The translations under genes and the position numbers were made by a program. From UBA1189 sp045612065 (GTDB lineage Bacteria > Bacteroidota > Bacteroidia > Bacteroidales > Bacteroidaceae): DNA of 64,000 nt. Position 1 is the first letter of the stretch. Each line of letters starts with the position of its first letter. The notes under the pieces are model-generated. The model was not told the DNA's origin, did no database searches, and saw only the letters and a program-made list of their open reading frames with translations. The DNA lies in contig JAZKYH010000003.1 in the NCBI GenBank assembly GCA_045612065.1, positions 27,210-91,209 on the forward strand. The letters run 5' to 3'. This document shows positions 36,993 through 44,379 of the stretch, one piece after another.

Positions 36993-38117
36993 ATGAAAAG
37001 AAAACTCAGATTCGATACCCCTATACGTATAGTTTGTGCTCTGTTCTTTGCTGTATTCTCCTTTCTGTATATATATATGTTTCAGGGAGAACAGCTTGCA
37101 ATAGTACAGGATCATCTTGCACAAGGGCAGACAAATAATAATACATTGATTACAGCCACGCTCATCACATTATTGCTGATGGTGTTGCAAGGCCTGCTGA
37201 ATAGAGCGGGAAAATTACATGGAGGCTTTGAGGCATTGTCGTACCTCCCTTCTTGTGTCGTGCTTGCTTTAATAACAAAGGTTGATAATACTTTCTCATA
37301 TTCATGGGTGCAGTGGTTGTTGTCTCTACTGTTCGCATTCATTGTGTATATTTTTATTGTATGGATAGATCGGAATAGCCTTCAACTGCGTGATGTGAAG
37401 TTTCTCGGCCAATTGACTCCAAATCTGGGAGTAATGTCAATTCTTTTTATCTTCGTTGGGTGTTTTGGTAATAACAAATCAACGGACACGATCGAGTTAG
37501 CCGCATGGAAATATATGCATAATGGGGAGTACGATAAAGTTCTGAATGTAGGGATAAAGGCAGAGGATTGCAATGCTGGTCTGACCTCTCTTCGTAATCT
37601 TGCTATGGCTAAGAGTGGACAATTGGGGGATTACCTTTTCGCCTATCCCCAGCCCTATGGCTCTGATGGATTGTTGATGAATCTATATAACATGCAGACA
37701 CCTCAATACGGGGCTAAAGAATTTTATGGCATATTGGGAAGCCGTCCCTATGGAGGAGAGAAGGCTGCGTCGTTCTATAAGCGTATGATGCAGAAAGAGG
37801 GCTCTGAATTCTATCGGGAACTGTATGAAGCGGCCTTGTTACTCGACAAGAATCTTGTGTCATTTGTTACTTTGACGTCGAATAAGGCTTCTACAACAAC
37901 TCATGTCCCGAGGTACACACAAGAGGCTTGGCTGGTGTATAATGAGCAGCATCCGTTCTCTCCCATATCGTTCGTTCCTGATGATGATGTGGCGCAACGC
38001 TATCGGGAATATCTCGCCTTGCGTGAAGCTTATGCTGATAACCCGATAGTGATGCAAAATCTGTGCAAACGCGAGTACGGGAAGACGTATTGGTACTATT
38101 ATGATTTCGTACATTGA
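36993..38117 (+). CDS. polytopic membrane protein with C-terminal soluble domain, unknown
   Basis: A 374-residue protein with five likely membrane helices in the first 165 residues, starting with a basic N-terminus (MKRKLRFDTPIRIV), followed by a soluble helical region. The second half includes AWKYMHNGEYDKVLNVG and LRNLAMAKSGQLGDYLFAYPQ, which resemble helical-repeat (TPR-like) units. The C-terminus is rich in Tyr (TYWYYYDFVH). A Bacteroidales-specific DUF of this architecture exists (I think of DUF6057), but I cannot confirm membership. It is a lone gene 86 bp after glgB, followed by a hairpin. Confidence 0.72.
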   Translation: MKRKLRFDTPIRIVCALFFAVFSFLYIYMFQGEQLAIVQDHLAQGQTNNNTLITATLITLLLMVLQGLLNRAGKLHGGFEALSYLPSCVVLALITKVDNTFSYSWVQWLLSLLFAFIVYIFIVWIDRNSLQLRDVKFLGQLTPNLGVMSILFIFVGCFGNNKSTDTIELAAWKYMHNGEYDKVLNVGIKAEDCNAGLTSLRNLAMAKSGQLGDYLFAYPQPYGSDGLLMNLYNMQTPQYGAKEFYGILGSRPYGGEKAASFYKRMMQKEGSEFYRELYEAALLLDKNLVSFVTLTSNKASTTTHVPRYTQEAWLVYNEQHPFSPISFVPDDDVAQRYREYLALREAYADNPIVMQNLCKREYGKTYWYYYDFVH

Positions 38118-38136
38118 AAAAAAAGTGAATTTTAGT

Positions 38137-38158
38137 GGCCTCCATGATTGTGGAGGCC
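38137..38158. terminator. hairpin after membrane protein gene
   Basis: GGCCTCCA 38137-38144 pairs with TGGAGGCC 38151-38158 around a 6-nt loop, preceded by A8 at 38117-38124 and followed by an AT-rich stretch. A plausible terminator, although the T-tract is weak. Confidence 0.6.
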
Positions 38159-38178
38159 TAATATTTATAAAGAAACCC

Positions 38179-38210
38179 TTTGTATATAAGAAAACTTATC
38201 ATTATCTTTG
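38179..38210 (+). promoter_or_regulatory. promoter of the BspA-like gene
   Basis: TTTG 38179-38182, 20-nt spacer, TATCTTTG 38203-38210, 46 bp before the ATG at 38257. Confidence 0.75.
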
Positions 38211-38256
38211 CGAATTAAAATTAATAAGGTACAAAATAGGACTTAAGTTATAGGTT

Positions 38257-41055
38257 ATGAAAAACGCCAGATACTGGTTTTGCGTAGTAATATTGCTCTT
38301 GTGCAACTTCGTGGCAAGTGCGTATGATTTTAGTAAAGAGGGTATTTATTATGAATTTAACGATAGCGATTGGGAGGGCCTGACTGTTGCGGTAACTCGT
38401 AGGGGAAATGCAAAACAGCAGGTTGGCGCATATGGAGGGCGCGTGGTTATTCCCTCTTCTGTGTCTTATAAAGGAAACACCTATCGTGTAAGCGAGATTA
38501 AAGGCGAGGCGTTTGCTGGATGTAGCGAATTGACCTCTGTTGTTATACCCAACAGTGTGAACCGTATTGGTGTCGGCGCATTCCGCGATTGTAGCAAGCT
38601 TACAACCGTTGATATACCCGAAGGGTTGGCTAAGTTAAGCAAGAGCGTCTTCAAGGGATGTAGCAGCTTGACGAATATCGTTCTTCCCATGGGTGTTAAG
38701 ACTGTCGGTGAGTTTGCATTCTCTAAGTGTAACAATCTTACAAGTGTTACCATTCCGGTGAGTTTGAAAGAGGTTGCTGATAGTGCATTCGCGGATTGTA
38801 ATAGCATTACCTCCGTTCATGTGAGCGATATTGGTGCTTGGTGTGGAATTTCTTTCAGCAATAACAATGCCAATCCGCTTTGTTACGGTGCACGTCTGTA
38901 TTTGGACGGTAAGTTGGTGACGGAGCTGGTTATACCTGATAATGTAAGAGAGATAAAGGAACGTGCTTTCTATCGTTGTAGCAGCCTTACCTCTGTGGCA
39001 ATTCCTGAGGGATTGCAGGTTATTGGTAGAGATGCGTTCTCTGATTGTAATGGGCTTACCGCTGTTCATGTAAGTAGCATTGAGGCTTGGTGTGGCATAA
39101 AGTTCTGCGATTACTCGGCTAATCCCCTTGCCTATGCCAAGAACCTGTATCAGAAGGGCAAGTTGGTTACCTCTGTCGTTATTCCCGAGGGTGTGACCCG
39201 AATTGGCGATTATACCTTCTACAATTGTACAGACTTGGTGTCTATCAAGTTGCCCGAAAGCCTCAAGGAGATTGGTGAACGTGCTTTCTACAATTGTCGT
39301 AGCTTGACAAGCCTCACCATTTCTGAGTCTGTAACTTCTATCGGAGGCTATGCTTTTGCAGGTTGTACCGGTGAGTTGATCGTTAAATGCGACGTGCTCA
39401 ATGGTGTCTTTGGTAGCAGTAAATTTTCTAAGGTTGTAGTAGGTGCAAAGGTGTCTAAGATTGGAGATGATGCTTTTGACAATTGTACCGAGTTGCGCGA
39501 ATTGATAATCGAGGAGGGTGATGAGCCCTTGTCTTTGGGTTATAGCAGTGGCAGTAAAGGCCTTTTCTTTGAATGTCCGTTGGAGAAGGTGTTTATCGGT
39601 CGTGATTTGAGTTATAAGGCAGAGGCTAAGTATGGTTATTCTCCGTTCTTTGACAACAGAAAGCTCTCAGAGGTAGTCTTTGGAGATTTTGTTACAAAGA
39701 TTGGCTGGCATGCTTTTGACGATTGCAGTAACTTGACCAGTGTGGTTATTCCTAAGAGTATCACTGAGATTGGTTGGCATGCATTCTCTGATTGCAGTAG
39801 TCTCGCAAGTATCGTCATTCCCGAGAATGTAACTTCGATAGGTAAGTTGGCATTTGCCGGATGTGGAGGTGAATTGTTGGTTGAATGTGATTTGCTGAGT
39901 GGGGCTTTTGCTGGCAGTAAGTTTACTAAGGCAACCATTAGTGAAAAGGTCGACAAAATCGACGATAATGTGTTTGAGAATTGTGCATTCTTGACCGAGC
40001 TTATTATTGAAGATGGTCTTAGACCTTTGGTTTTGGGATACAATGGTGCTGGTGAGGGCTTGTTCAGCGAGTGTCCGATAGAGAGAGTTTATTTAGGCCG
40101 TAATCTGACTTATGAGGAAAGTTTGAAATGGGGTGATTCTCCGTTCTCTCATAACAAGAACTTGGTTTTTGCCGAAGTTGGTCATAATGTGTCAGAGATA
40201 GGTGACAATGCTTTCCGTGGTTGCGTAAAACTCTCTTCTGTTACCATTCCCGAAAGTGTTCAGCGCATAGGTGAAAATGCTTTTTCTGAGTGTAACAGTC
40301 TTAATTCTGTTCATATTGGCGATGTTGAGGCTTGGTGTTGTATTGATTTCAGCAACAGCAGTGCTAATCCGCTTTCTTATGCAAAGGACTTGTATCTGGA
40401 TGGAAAGTTTGTGACTGAAATCACTATTCCCGCAAGTGTGACAAAAATTGAGGATTATGCTTTCTATGGCTGTAGCAGCCTTATCGGTGTTACCATCCTT
40501 GATGGTGTGCAAGAGATTGGTGAGAATGCATTCCAATATTGCAGAAGTATCTCTAAGGTAACTATCCCCGTAAGTGTTTCTGAAATTGGTATAAGTGCAT
40601 TTGCTGGTTGTAGCAATCTTGCAGTTGTTAATATCCCCAAGGGTATTACCTCTATCAAGGATTATACCTTCTCTAACTGCGGAAGTCTTACCTCTATCGT
40701 ACTTCCCAAGAAGGTAAATGAGATTGGAGTGAGTGCATTCGATGGATGTTGCCGACTATCTTCTATCAATATTCCTGAGGGAGTGACTCAAATTGGTGAG
40801 AAGGCTTTTCAATATTGCAGTGGTCTTTCTACTGTTACCATTCCTAAGAAGGTGGTATCGCTCGGTGAAAAGTCATTCCAATATTGCAGCAATTTGACTT
40901 CTATAACTATTGGTGATGGAGTTCCTACGGTGGGTAGTTGTACCTTTGCAGGTTGTAGCAAGCTCGTTGCAGCGACCATTTCAAAGAATGTCAAGTTGAT
41001 TGCTATCGACGCGTTCCAGGGCTGTGATAATCTGAAGAGCATTCGCCGCAAGTGA
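38257..41055 (+). CDS. BspA-like leucine-rich-repeat surface protein
   Basis: A 932-residue secreted protein: signal peptide (residues 1-22, ending ASA), then about thirty LRR_5 units of roughly 23 residues with the pattern IGxxAFxxCSxLTSVxIPxSV. Three copies of a non-LRR module (HVSDIGAWCGISF... ANPLxYAxxLYxxGKLVT) begin near residues 187, 271 and 688. Another longer module (ELxVxCDxLxGxFxxSKF) occurs twice, near 370 and 546. BspA-type proteins bind fibronectin, fibrinogen and other bacteria. It has no visible C-terminal sorting domain or lipobox, so how it is held at the surface is unclear. It has its own promoter and terminator. Confidence 0.92.
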   Translation: MKNARYWFCVVILLLCNFVASAYDFSKEGIYYEFNDSDWEGLTVAVTRRGNAKQQVGAYGGRVVIPSSVSYKGNTYRVSEIKGEAFAGCSELTSVVIPNSVNRIGVGAFRDCSKLTTVDIPEGLAKLSKSVFKGCSSLTNIVLPMGVKTVGEFAFSKCNNLTSVTIPVSLKEVADSAFADCNSITSVHVSDIGAWCGISFSNNNANPLCYGARLYLDGKLVTELVIPDNVREIKERAFYRCSSLTSVAIPEGLQVIGRDAFSDCNGLTAVHVSSIEAWCGIKFCDYSANPLAYAKNLYQKGKLVTSVVIPEGVTRIGDYTFYNCTDLVSIKLPESLKEIGERAFYNCRSLTSLTISESVTSIGGYAFAGCTGELIVKCDVLNGVFGSSKFSKVVVGAKVSKIGDDAFDNCTELRELIIEEGDEPLSLGYSSGSKGLFFECPLEKVFIGRDLSYKAEAKYGYSPFFDNRKLSEVVFGDFVTKIGWHAFDDCSNLTSVVIPKSITEIGWHAFSDCSSLASIVIPENVTSIGKLAFAGCGGELLVECDLLSGAFAGSKFTKATISEKVDKIDDNVFENCAFLTELIIEDGLRPLVLGYNGAGEGLFSECPIERVYLGRNLTYEESLKWGDSPFSHNKNLVFAEVGHNVSEIGDNAFRGCVKLSSVTIPESVQRIGENAFSECNSLNSVHIGDVEAWCCIDFSNSSANPLSYAKDLYLDGKFVTEITIPASVTKIEDYAFYGCSSLIGVTILDGVQEIGENAFQYCRSISKVTIPVSVSEIGISAFAGCSNLAVVNIPKGITSIKDYTFSNCGSLTSIVLPKKVNEIGVSAFDGCCRLSSINIPEGVTQIGEKAFQYCSGLSTVTIPKKVVSLGEKSFQYCSNLTSITIGDGVPTVGSCTFAGCSKLVAATISKNVKLIAIDAFQGCDNLKSIRRK

Positions 41056-41081
41056 TTCATCACAATTATAGATTAAACAAA

Positions 41082-41110
41082 AAGCAAGAGCTATGGCTCT
41101 TGCTTTTTTG
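41082..41110. terminator. bidirectional terminator after BspA gene
   Basis: AAGCAAGAGC 41082-41091 and GCTCTTGCTT 41096-41105 with loop TATG, followed by TTTT and preceded by AAACAAAA. It lies between the convergent BspA and sirtuin genes. Confidence 0.9.
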
Positions 41111-41130
41111 TTGTTTAGGGAAGTTTATTT

Positions 41131-41841
41131 CTATAGTTTTTTGATTTCCTCTATCAGTTGGGCGACACCCCGTGTAGCGGTGTCTTTGATGTGTGTGAAG
41201 CCTGTGGGGATGACCGTGAGGTTGGGGTCGACGACATATTTGGGCACGCTGCCATGCGCATATCTGGTGAGGCCTGCCGCGGGATATACCGAGAGCGATG
41301 TGCCAATGACGGCAAAGATGTCGGCCTCTCTCACATGCTCTTCGGCCACTTCCATAGCCGGCACATATTCGCCAAACCACACGATGTAAGGACGCAGTTG
41401 CGAGCCGTCATCGGCCTTGTCGCCCAAGCGGATGGGTATGTCGAGCGGATACTCCTTGATGCAACGCGGGTCGTTGGGCTCGCGCGATGAGGTCACCTTG
41501 GTGAGCTCGCCATGCAGATGGATTACGTGTGTGCTTCCCGCCCTCTCGTGCAGGTTGTCGATGTTTTGTGTGATGATGGTCACGTCGTGCCACTTTTCCA
41601 GCTCGGCAAGCAGCCTGTGCGCCTCGTTGGGCTCCACCTCGAGCAGTTGCTTGCGTCTGGCATTGTAGAAGTCGAGCACCGCCTGTGGCTCCTCTTCAAA
41701 GCCCTCGATACTCGACAGGCGCATGGCATCGTGCTTCTGCCACATACCATCCTTGTCTCTGAACGTATCGAGTCCGCTCTCTTTACTGATGCCTGCACCA
41801 GTGAGCACCACAATCTTTTGGCGTAGGGTTGGGGTTTGCAT
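41131..41841 (-). CDS. NAD-dependent sirtuin, class III-like (deacylase)
   Basis: A 236-residue Sir2 protein: GAGISKESGLDTFRD (residues 15-29), TQNIDNLHERAG (91-102), catalytic His110 in VIHLHGEL and GTSLSVYPAAGL near residue 189. Tyr59-x-x-Arg62 (DFYNARR) matches the acyl-pocket Tyr/Arg pair of SIRT5/CobB enzymes, which prefer succinyl or malonyl lysine. The zinc ribbon that usually follows the catalytic His has lost its Cys pairs: only one Cys remains (NDPRCIKEYP), as in other zinc-less bacterial homologues. It would remove acyl groups from lysines using NAD. It is the first gene of a neighbourhood with other NAD/ADP-ribose-linked remnants. Confidence 0.92.
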   Translation of the reverse strand: MQTPTLRQKIVVLTGAGISKESGLDTFRDKDGMWQKHDAMRLSSIEGFEEEPQAVLDFYNARRKQLLEVEPNEAHRLLAELEKWHDVTIITQNIDNLHERAGSTHVIHLHGELTKVTSSREPNDPRCIKEYPLDIPIRLGDKADDGSQLRPYIVWFGEYVPAMEVAEEHVREADIFAVIGTSLSVYPAAGLTRYAHGSVPKYVVDPNLTVIPTGFTHIKDTATRGVAQLIEEIKKL

Positions 41842-41880
41842 GGTAATTTGGTTGTTTGGCGGGGTTTAGTATTTGTTTTT

Positions 41881-41940
41881 CTTGGGTTGTCCTAGGCATT
41901 TCTATGACTTTTTAGGATTTCCTAAGACAATCTATAATTA
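41881..41940 (-). repeat. decameric CTAG-type repeat array, downstream copy
   Basis: Six consecutive 10-mers in exact register: CTTGGGTTGT, CCTAGGCATT, TCTATGACTT, TTTAGGATTT, CCTAAGACAA, TCTATAATTA. They share the core YCTAgG with decay. The array begins at the stop codon of the four-helix gene and runs through its 3' untranslated region. Confidence 0.8.
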
Positions 41941-42603
41941 TGCTTTCATATCACCTAACTCCCGCAAGCGCAGCTCCAACTCAGCGATGCGTGCCTTTAG
42001 TGCTGCATTTTCGGTTTCGAGTTGTTTTGTGTGGGCATCTTGCGCTTGGCGATAACCAGTTCGTGCGGCATGCATACGCTCCTTGATGCCTCCTTCGGTG
42101 ACGAAACGCTTCTCCAACTTGTGTAAATATGAGCACATCATCTTATCTGTCTGATGGCACAGAGTGAGCATCAGGTTGGCATATTCTTCGTCGGTCATCT
42201 TGGCCACAAAGGGAGCATAGGCCTCGTAGTCGTTTTGTGCATGGCAGAAGTCGCGTAGGCGCTTCTGTCGCTCACTATCCGTAGCCCACACCTCCAGATG
42301 GTGCGTGTGGATATAGTCGAGATAGTCGGCACACAGCTCTTGCAGGCTACCTCGTGCTATGTTGATGAGTCGTATCTCCACTTCTGAGCTTGTCTGCCCG
42401 TCCTCGCAGCCCTCGATGATGTTTTGCTTACCTGAACGTGCGGCTTGCACCATCTGATCCACCGTGCGGTCGCCATGCTTGGGTAAGAAACGCTCGCAAA
42501 ACGCCACCGTGAGCTGGAATATCGCATCACTCTTGCGATAGAAATAAAGCTCCTTCCACATAGTCGGCTTCTTCAGCACTTGACCTTTAGTGTCGTAATC
42601 CAT
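41938..42603 (-). CDS. four-helix-bundle suffix-domain protein
   Basis: A 221-residue helical protein of the four-helix-bundle family found as intervening-sequence (S23) proteins, with a longer C-terminal suffix. Marks are KELYFYRKSDAIFQLTVAF, the conserved region VQAARSGKQNIIEG and SSEVEIRLINIARGSLQEL. The suffix covers about residues 120-185, and the C-terminus is a coiled coil (QLETENAALKARIAELELRL). The frame is open upstream to 42699 through the CTAG repeats (GTG), but ATG 42603 is the sensible start. A full promoter (minus strand TTG-N20-TAACTTTG, 42741-42771) puts the CTAG repeats inside the 5' untranslated region. The function of this family is unknown; no reverse transcriptase or rRNA is nearby. 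Confidence 0.85.
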   Translation of the reverse strand: MDYDTKGQVLKKPTMWKELYFYRKSDAIFQLTVAFCERFLPKHGDRTVDQMVQAARSGKQNIIEGCEDGQTSSEVEIRLINIARGSLQELCADYLDYIHTHHLEVWATDSERQKRLRDFCHAQNDYEAYAPFVAKMTDEEYANLMLTLCHQTDKMMCSYLHKLEKRFVTEGGIKERMHAARTGYRQAQDAHTKQLETENAALKARIAELELRLRELGDMKA

Positions 42604-42660
42604 TGCAATGTGTTGTTTGGTGATTTTTATTTCTTGTTTTGTTGTTTCTTCTTCTTCTTG

Positions 42661-42725
42661 TCTAGGATTTCCTAGACATCTAGGACTACCTAGGATCACC
42701 TAGAAACTCCTAGTTTCTTCCTAGC
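42661..42725 (-). repeat. decameric CTAG repeat array, upstream copy
   Basis: Seven CTAG tetramers start at 42662, 42672, 42680, 42690, 42700, 42710 and 42721, that is at 10-bp steps with one 8 and one 11. The first two form a perfect hairpin (GTCTAGG-ATTT-CCTAGAC, 42660-42677). CTAG is normally rare in bacterial DNA. The array lies between the promoter and the start codon of the four-helix gene. Confidence 0.88.
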
Positions 42726-42740
42726 ACCAGAATCACCAAA

Positions 42741-42771
42741 CAAAGTTAGTGAATTGTTTCTATAGTTGCAA
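42741..42771 (-). promoter_or_regulatory. promoter of the four-helix-bundle gene
   Basis: Minus strand: TTG 42769-42771, 20-nt spacer, TAACTTTG 42741-42748. The predicted start near 42735 leaves a leader of about 130 nt that contains the CTAG array. Confidence 0.65.
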
Positions 42772-42857
42772 TAGTGTTGCCAGCCAAGGAACATCAAGGC
42801 GCCACGCTCTAATACGTGCTCTGCGCCTTGATGCCCTTCGCTGGTGGTTATTGCTTG

Positions 42858-43568
42858 TTACTTTTCCTCCTTGTCATAGTACTTCTTGGCAAGCATCATT
42901 TTTATCTTTTTTCGCTCCATGGGTGCTGCTTCGCGACAATAGGACATGGACATAGAATCAAAGAAGCGGTCGCGTGCCTTGTTCTCATTGTCAAATATAT
43001 CCTTTGTTCCCTCCGAGGTCTGCTTCCATAGCATGGTGTTGGTGATGGCGATGTGCTCGGCCGTCTTCAGCACCTCCTCACCGGCACCGATGAATGAGAA
43101 CATCCATCCCTCGCGTTTGCACGCCTCGATGAGTTTCTTCACCCCACTGGCGTCCCACTCTCGCGAAGCATTCTCATATCCGTCGGTGATGATGGTCACC
43201 AGCACGGCGGTGTCAACAAACTCGGCTATCGATTGGGTGTAGGTCTCCATGCGCTTCACCGTGTTGCCTATGGCATCGAATAGCGGAGTCATGCAGCAGG
43301 GGCTATACTTATCCCATGTCAGCTCTTGTGCCTCGTCGATGGGCGTCTTGTCGTATATCATGTCGATGCCACACCCGCAGAAGGCAGCCAGTGATATGTA
43401 GTGCTCCTGTGTGTCGTGGTGGCGCTTCTGCGCCGCGCGTATGCTACCGATGGTCTCGTTGCATCCGTCGATGGCCTCCTTGCGGATTGAACTCATAGAG
43501 CCCGACTTATCCAGGATGATGATGTTGTAGACTCTTGTCTTCGTTGTGTTTTCCTTCTTTGTTTCCAT
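42858..43568 (-). CDS. VWA (von Willebrand A) domain protein
   Basis: A 236-residue cytoplasmic single-domain VWA protein. The MIDAS is complete: DKSGSMS (residues 20-26), the Thr in CCMTPLFDAIG, and TIITDGYENAS. The C-terminus (about 185-236) is charged and helical. VWA proteins of this size often work with an ATPase or as chaperone-like partners; none is adjacent. The N-terminus METKKENT and the leader (GTTAATCGTTAATC shortly before the ATG) closely match those of the HIRAN gene at 47.8 kb. Its upstream region holds a second copy of that gene's promoter region, about 215 bp away. Confidence 0.9.
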   Translation of the reverse strand: METKKENTTKTRVYNIIILDKSGSMSSIRKEAIDGCNETIGSIRAAQKRHHDTQEHYISLAAFCGCGIDMIYDKTPIDEAQELTWDKYSPCCMTPLFDAIGNTVKRMETYTQSIAEFVDTAVLVTIITDGYENASREWDASGVKKLIEACKREGWMFSFIGAGEEVLKTAEHIAITNTMLWKQTSEGTKDIFDNENKARDRFFDSMSMSYCREAAPMERKKIKMMLAKKYYDKEEK

Positions 43569-43730
43569 AACTTTACAATTTAAGCGTTTAACGAACTTTT
43601 GATTAACGATTAACGGGATTGCTCACCGTTGATTCTTGTGCAAAGAAAAGTATATCTTTTTGTACCAACACTATCAACAGGCATTACAAGCCTTGTAAAG
43701 GGCCTAAAAACTTGTTCAGTGATGTTTTCC

Positions 43731-43775
43731 AGCCCCCTCCCTTTGGGGGAGGGCGGGGGGAGAGGCCTCTCTTTT
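43731..43775 (-). repeat. GC-rich GGCCTC hairpin element, copy 2 (inverted)
   Basis: Plus strand CCCCCTCCC...GGGGGAGGG...AGAGGCCTC; the reverse complement has the same order as copies at 34704 and 63908. It lies between the VWA start codon and the repeat at 43783, where the HIRAN gene has no such insert. Confidence 0.6.
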
Positions 43776-43782
43776 TTCGAAT

Positions 43783-43826
43783 GCGAAGTTATGGAGATGG
43801 TGTCCCATAGCGCGGGACAGGATGAG
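43783..43826 (-). promoter_or_regulatory. shared upstream element, copy A (VWA side), with dyad
   Basis: About 80% identical over 44 bp to 47871-47915 upstream of the HIRAN gene. It contains a perfect dyad TGTCCC-N7-GGGACA (43801-43819) next to a minus-strand TAACTTCG (43784-43791), a near -7 box. The similarity decays but continues to about 43905. Likely a promoter-operator region for the VWA gene. Confidence 0.6.
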
Positions 43827-43845
43827 AAAAAATTCAGTTTTTTTG

Positions 43846-44094
43846 CTAAAAAAGTAGCTGTTTTTCGCTACTTTTTCGCTGTTTTCGCCCGTTTTTAGCC
43901 GTTTTTCGGGCTATTTTCTCCACAAATTGGGCGTAAATGTTCATGATATCCGTGGGGAGATATTGCAATGCCGCCACCTTTATCGGGTCGTCGATGAATT
44001 CACACGCCGGGGAGAACAACTGAAAGTGAAAGTCACTGGTATTATTAAACTCAAATCGTGATCCTACGATATCTCCTATGATGGCTCCTAACAT
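43846..44094 (-). pseudogene. ADP-ribosylglycohydrolase remnant with central deletion
   Basis: An 82-residue frame. Residues 1-34 (MLGAIIGDIVGSRFEFNNTS...FSPACEF) are the classic start of the ADP-ribosylglycohydrolase family, up to the point where the metal-binding TDDT should follow; here it reads IDDP. The next 30 residues (IKVAALQYLPTDIMNIYAQFVEKI) resemble the family's C-terminal helix. The central 180-200 residues, including the metal site, are missing. The last 15 residues run into a low-complexity tract shared with the repeat at 43783. It cannot be an active hydrolase. It lies 86 bp downstream of a small membrane protein gene on the same strand. Confidence 0.75.
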
Positions 44095-44180
44095 AATGCT
44101 TCTCTTTTATGTGTGTTTTTAAGGGTGAGAAACGACCCACTAAGCCTTCAAGATACGCCTTCGCCTATTTCTTGAAGACT

Positions 44181-44354
44181 TTATGGGTTGCGTGTGGTAA
44201 TATTATCCTGCTGCCCACTCTTACGAAACAAAGCGATGAAGGGATTTATCACTCCCTTATAGAGAACATAAAGGAGTAATAAGGGGCTAATCAGATACAC
44301 AAGGCATTGTATTGTCAGACTTATATATGCCAATATCTTTATAACTGTTTCCAT
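44181..44354 (-). CDS. small single- or double-span membrane protein (57 residues)
   Basis: ATG at 44354 to TAA at 44181 encodes 57 residues: METVIKILAYISL..., a hydrophobic stretch of about 30 residues (positions 5-34), a GVINPFIALFRKSG hinge and a polar tail ending TTRNP. It begins 25 bp after the stop of the type IIL restriction-modification gene, same strand, so it should be on the same mRNA. I do not recognise a family. The composition (hydrophobic core, positive residue after it) is that of a small inner-membrane protein rather than random sequence. Confidence 0.55.
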   Translation of the reverse strand: METVIKILAYISLTIQCLVYLISPLLLLYVLYKGVINPFIALFRKSGQQDNITTRNP

Positions 44355-44379
44355 CTGTCGGGGCGAAGAGGTTTGTAGT

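Noticed and set aside
41131..41841. Sir2-based abortive infection (Thoeris, DSR or prokaryotic Argonaute)
   Set aside because: The sirtuin is a stand-alone 236-residue deacylase type, without extra domains or the partner genes of those systems.
41938..42603. Accessory protein (Avd) of a diversity-generating retroelement
   Set aside because: The four-helix fold is related, but there is no reverse transcriptase, template repeat or variable C-type lectin gene in the window.
42661..42725. CRISPR-like repeats
   Set aside because: The CTAG units are 10 bp with no spacers and no cas genes are in the window. The same applies to the 22-bp palindrome arrays and to the LRR-coding repeats of the BspA gene.
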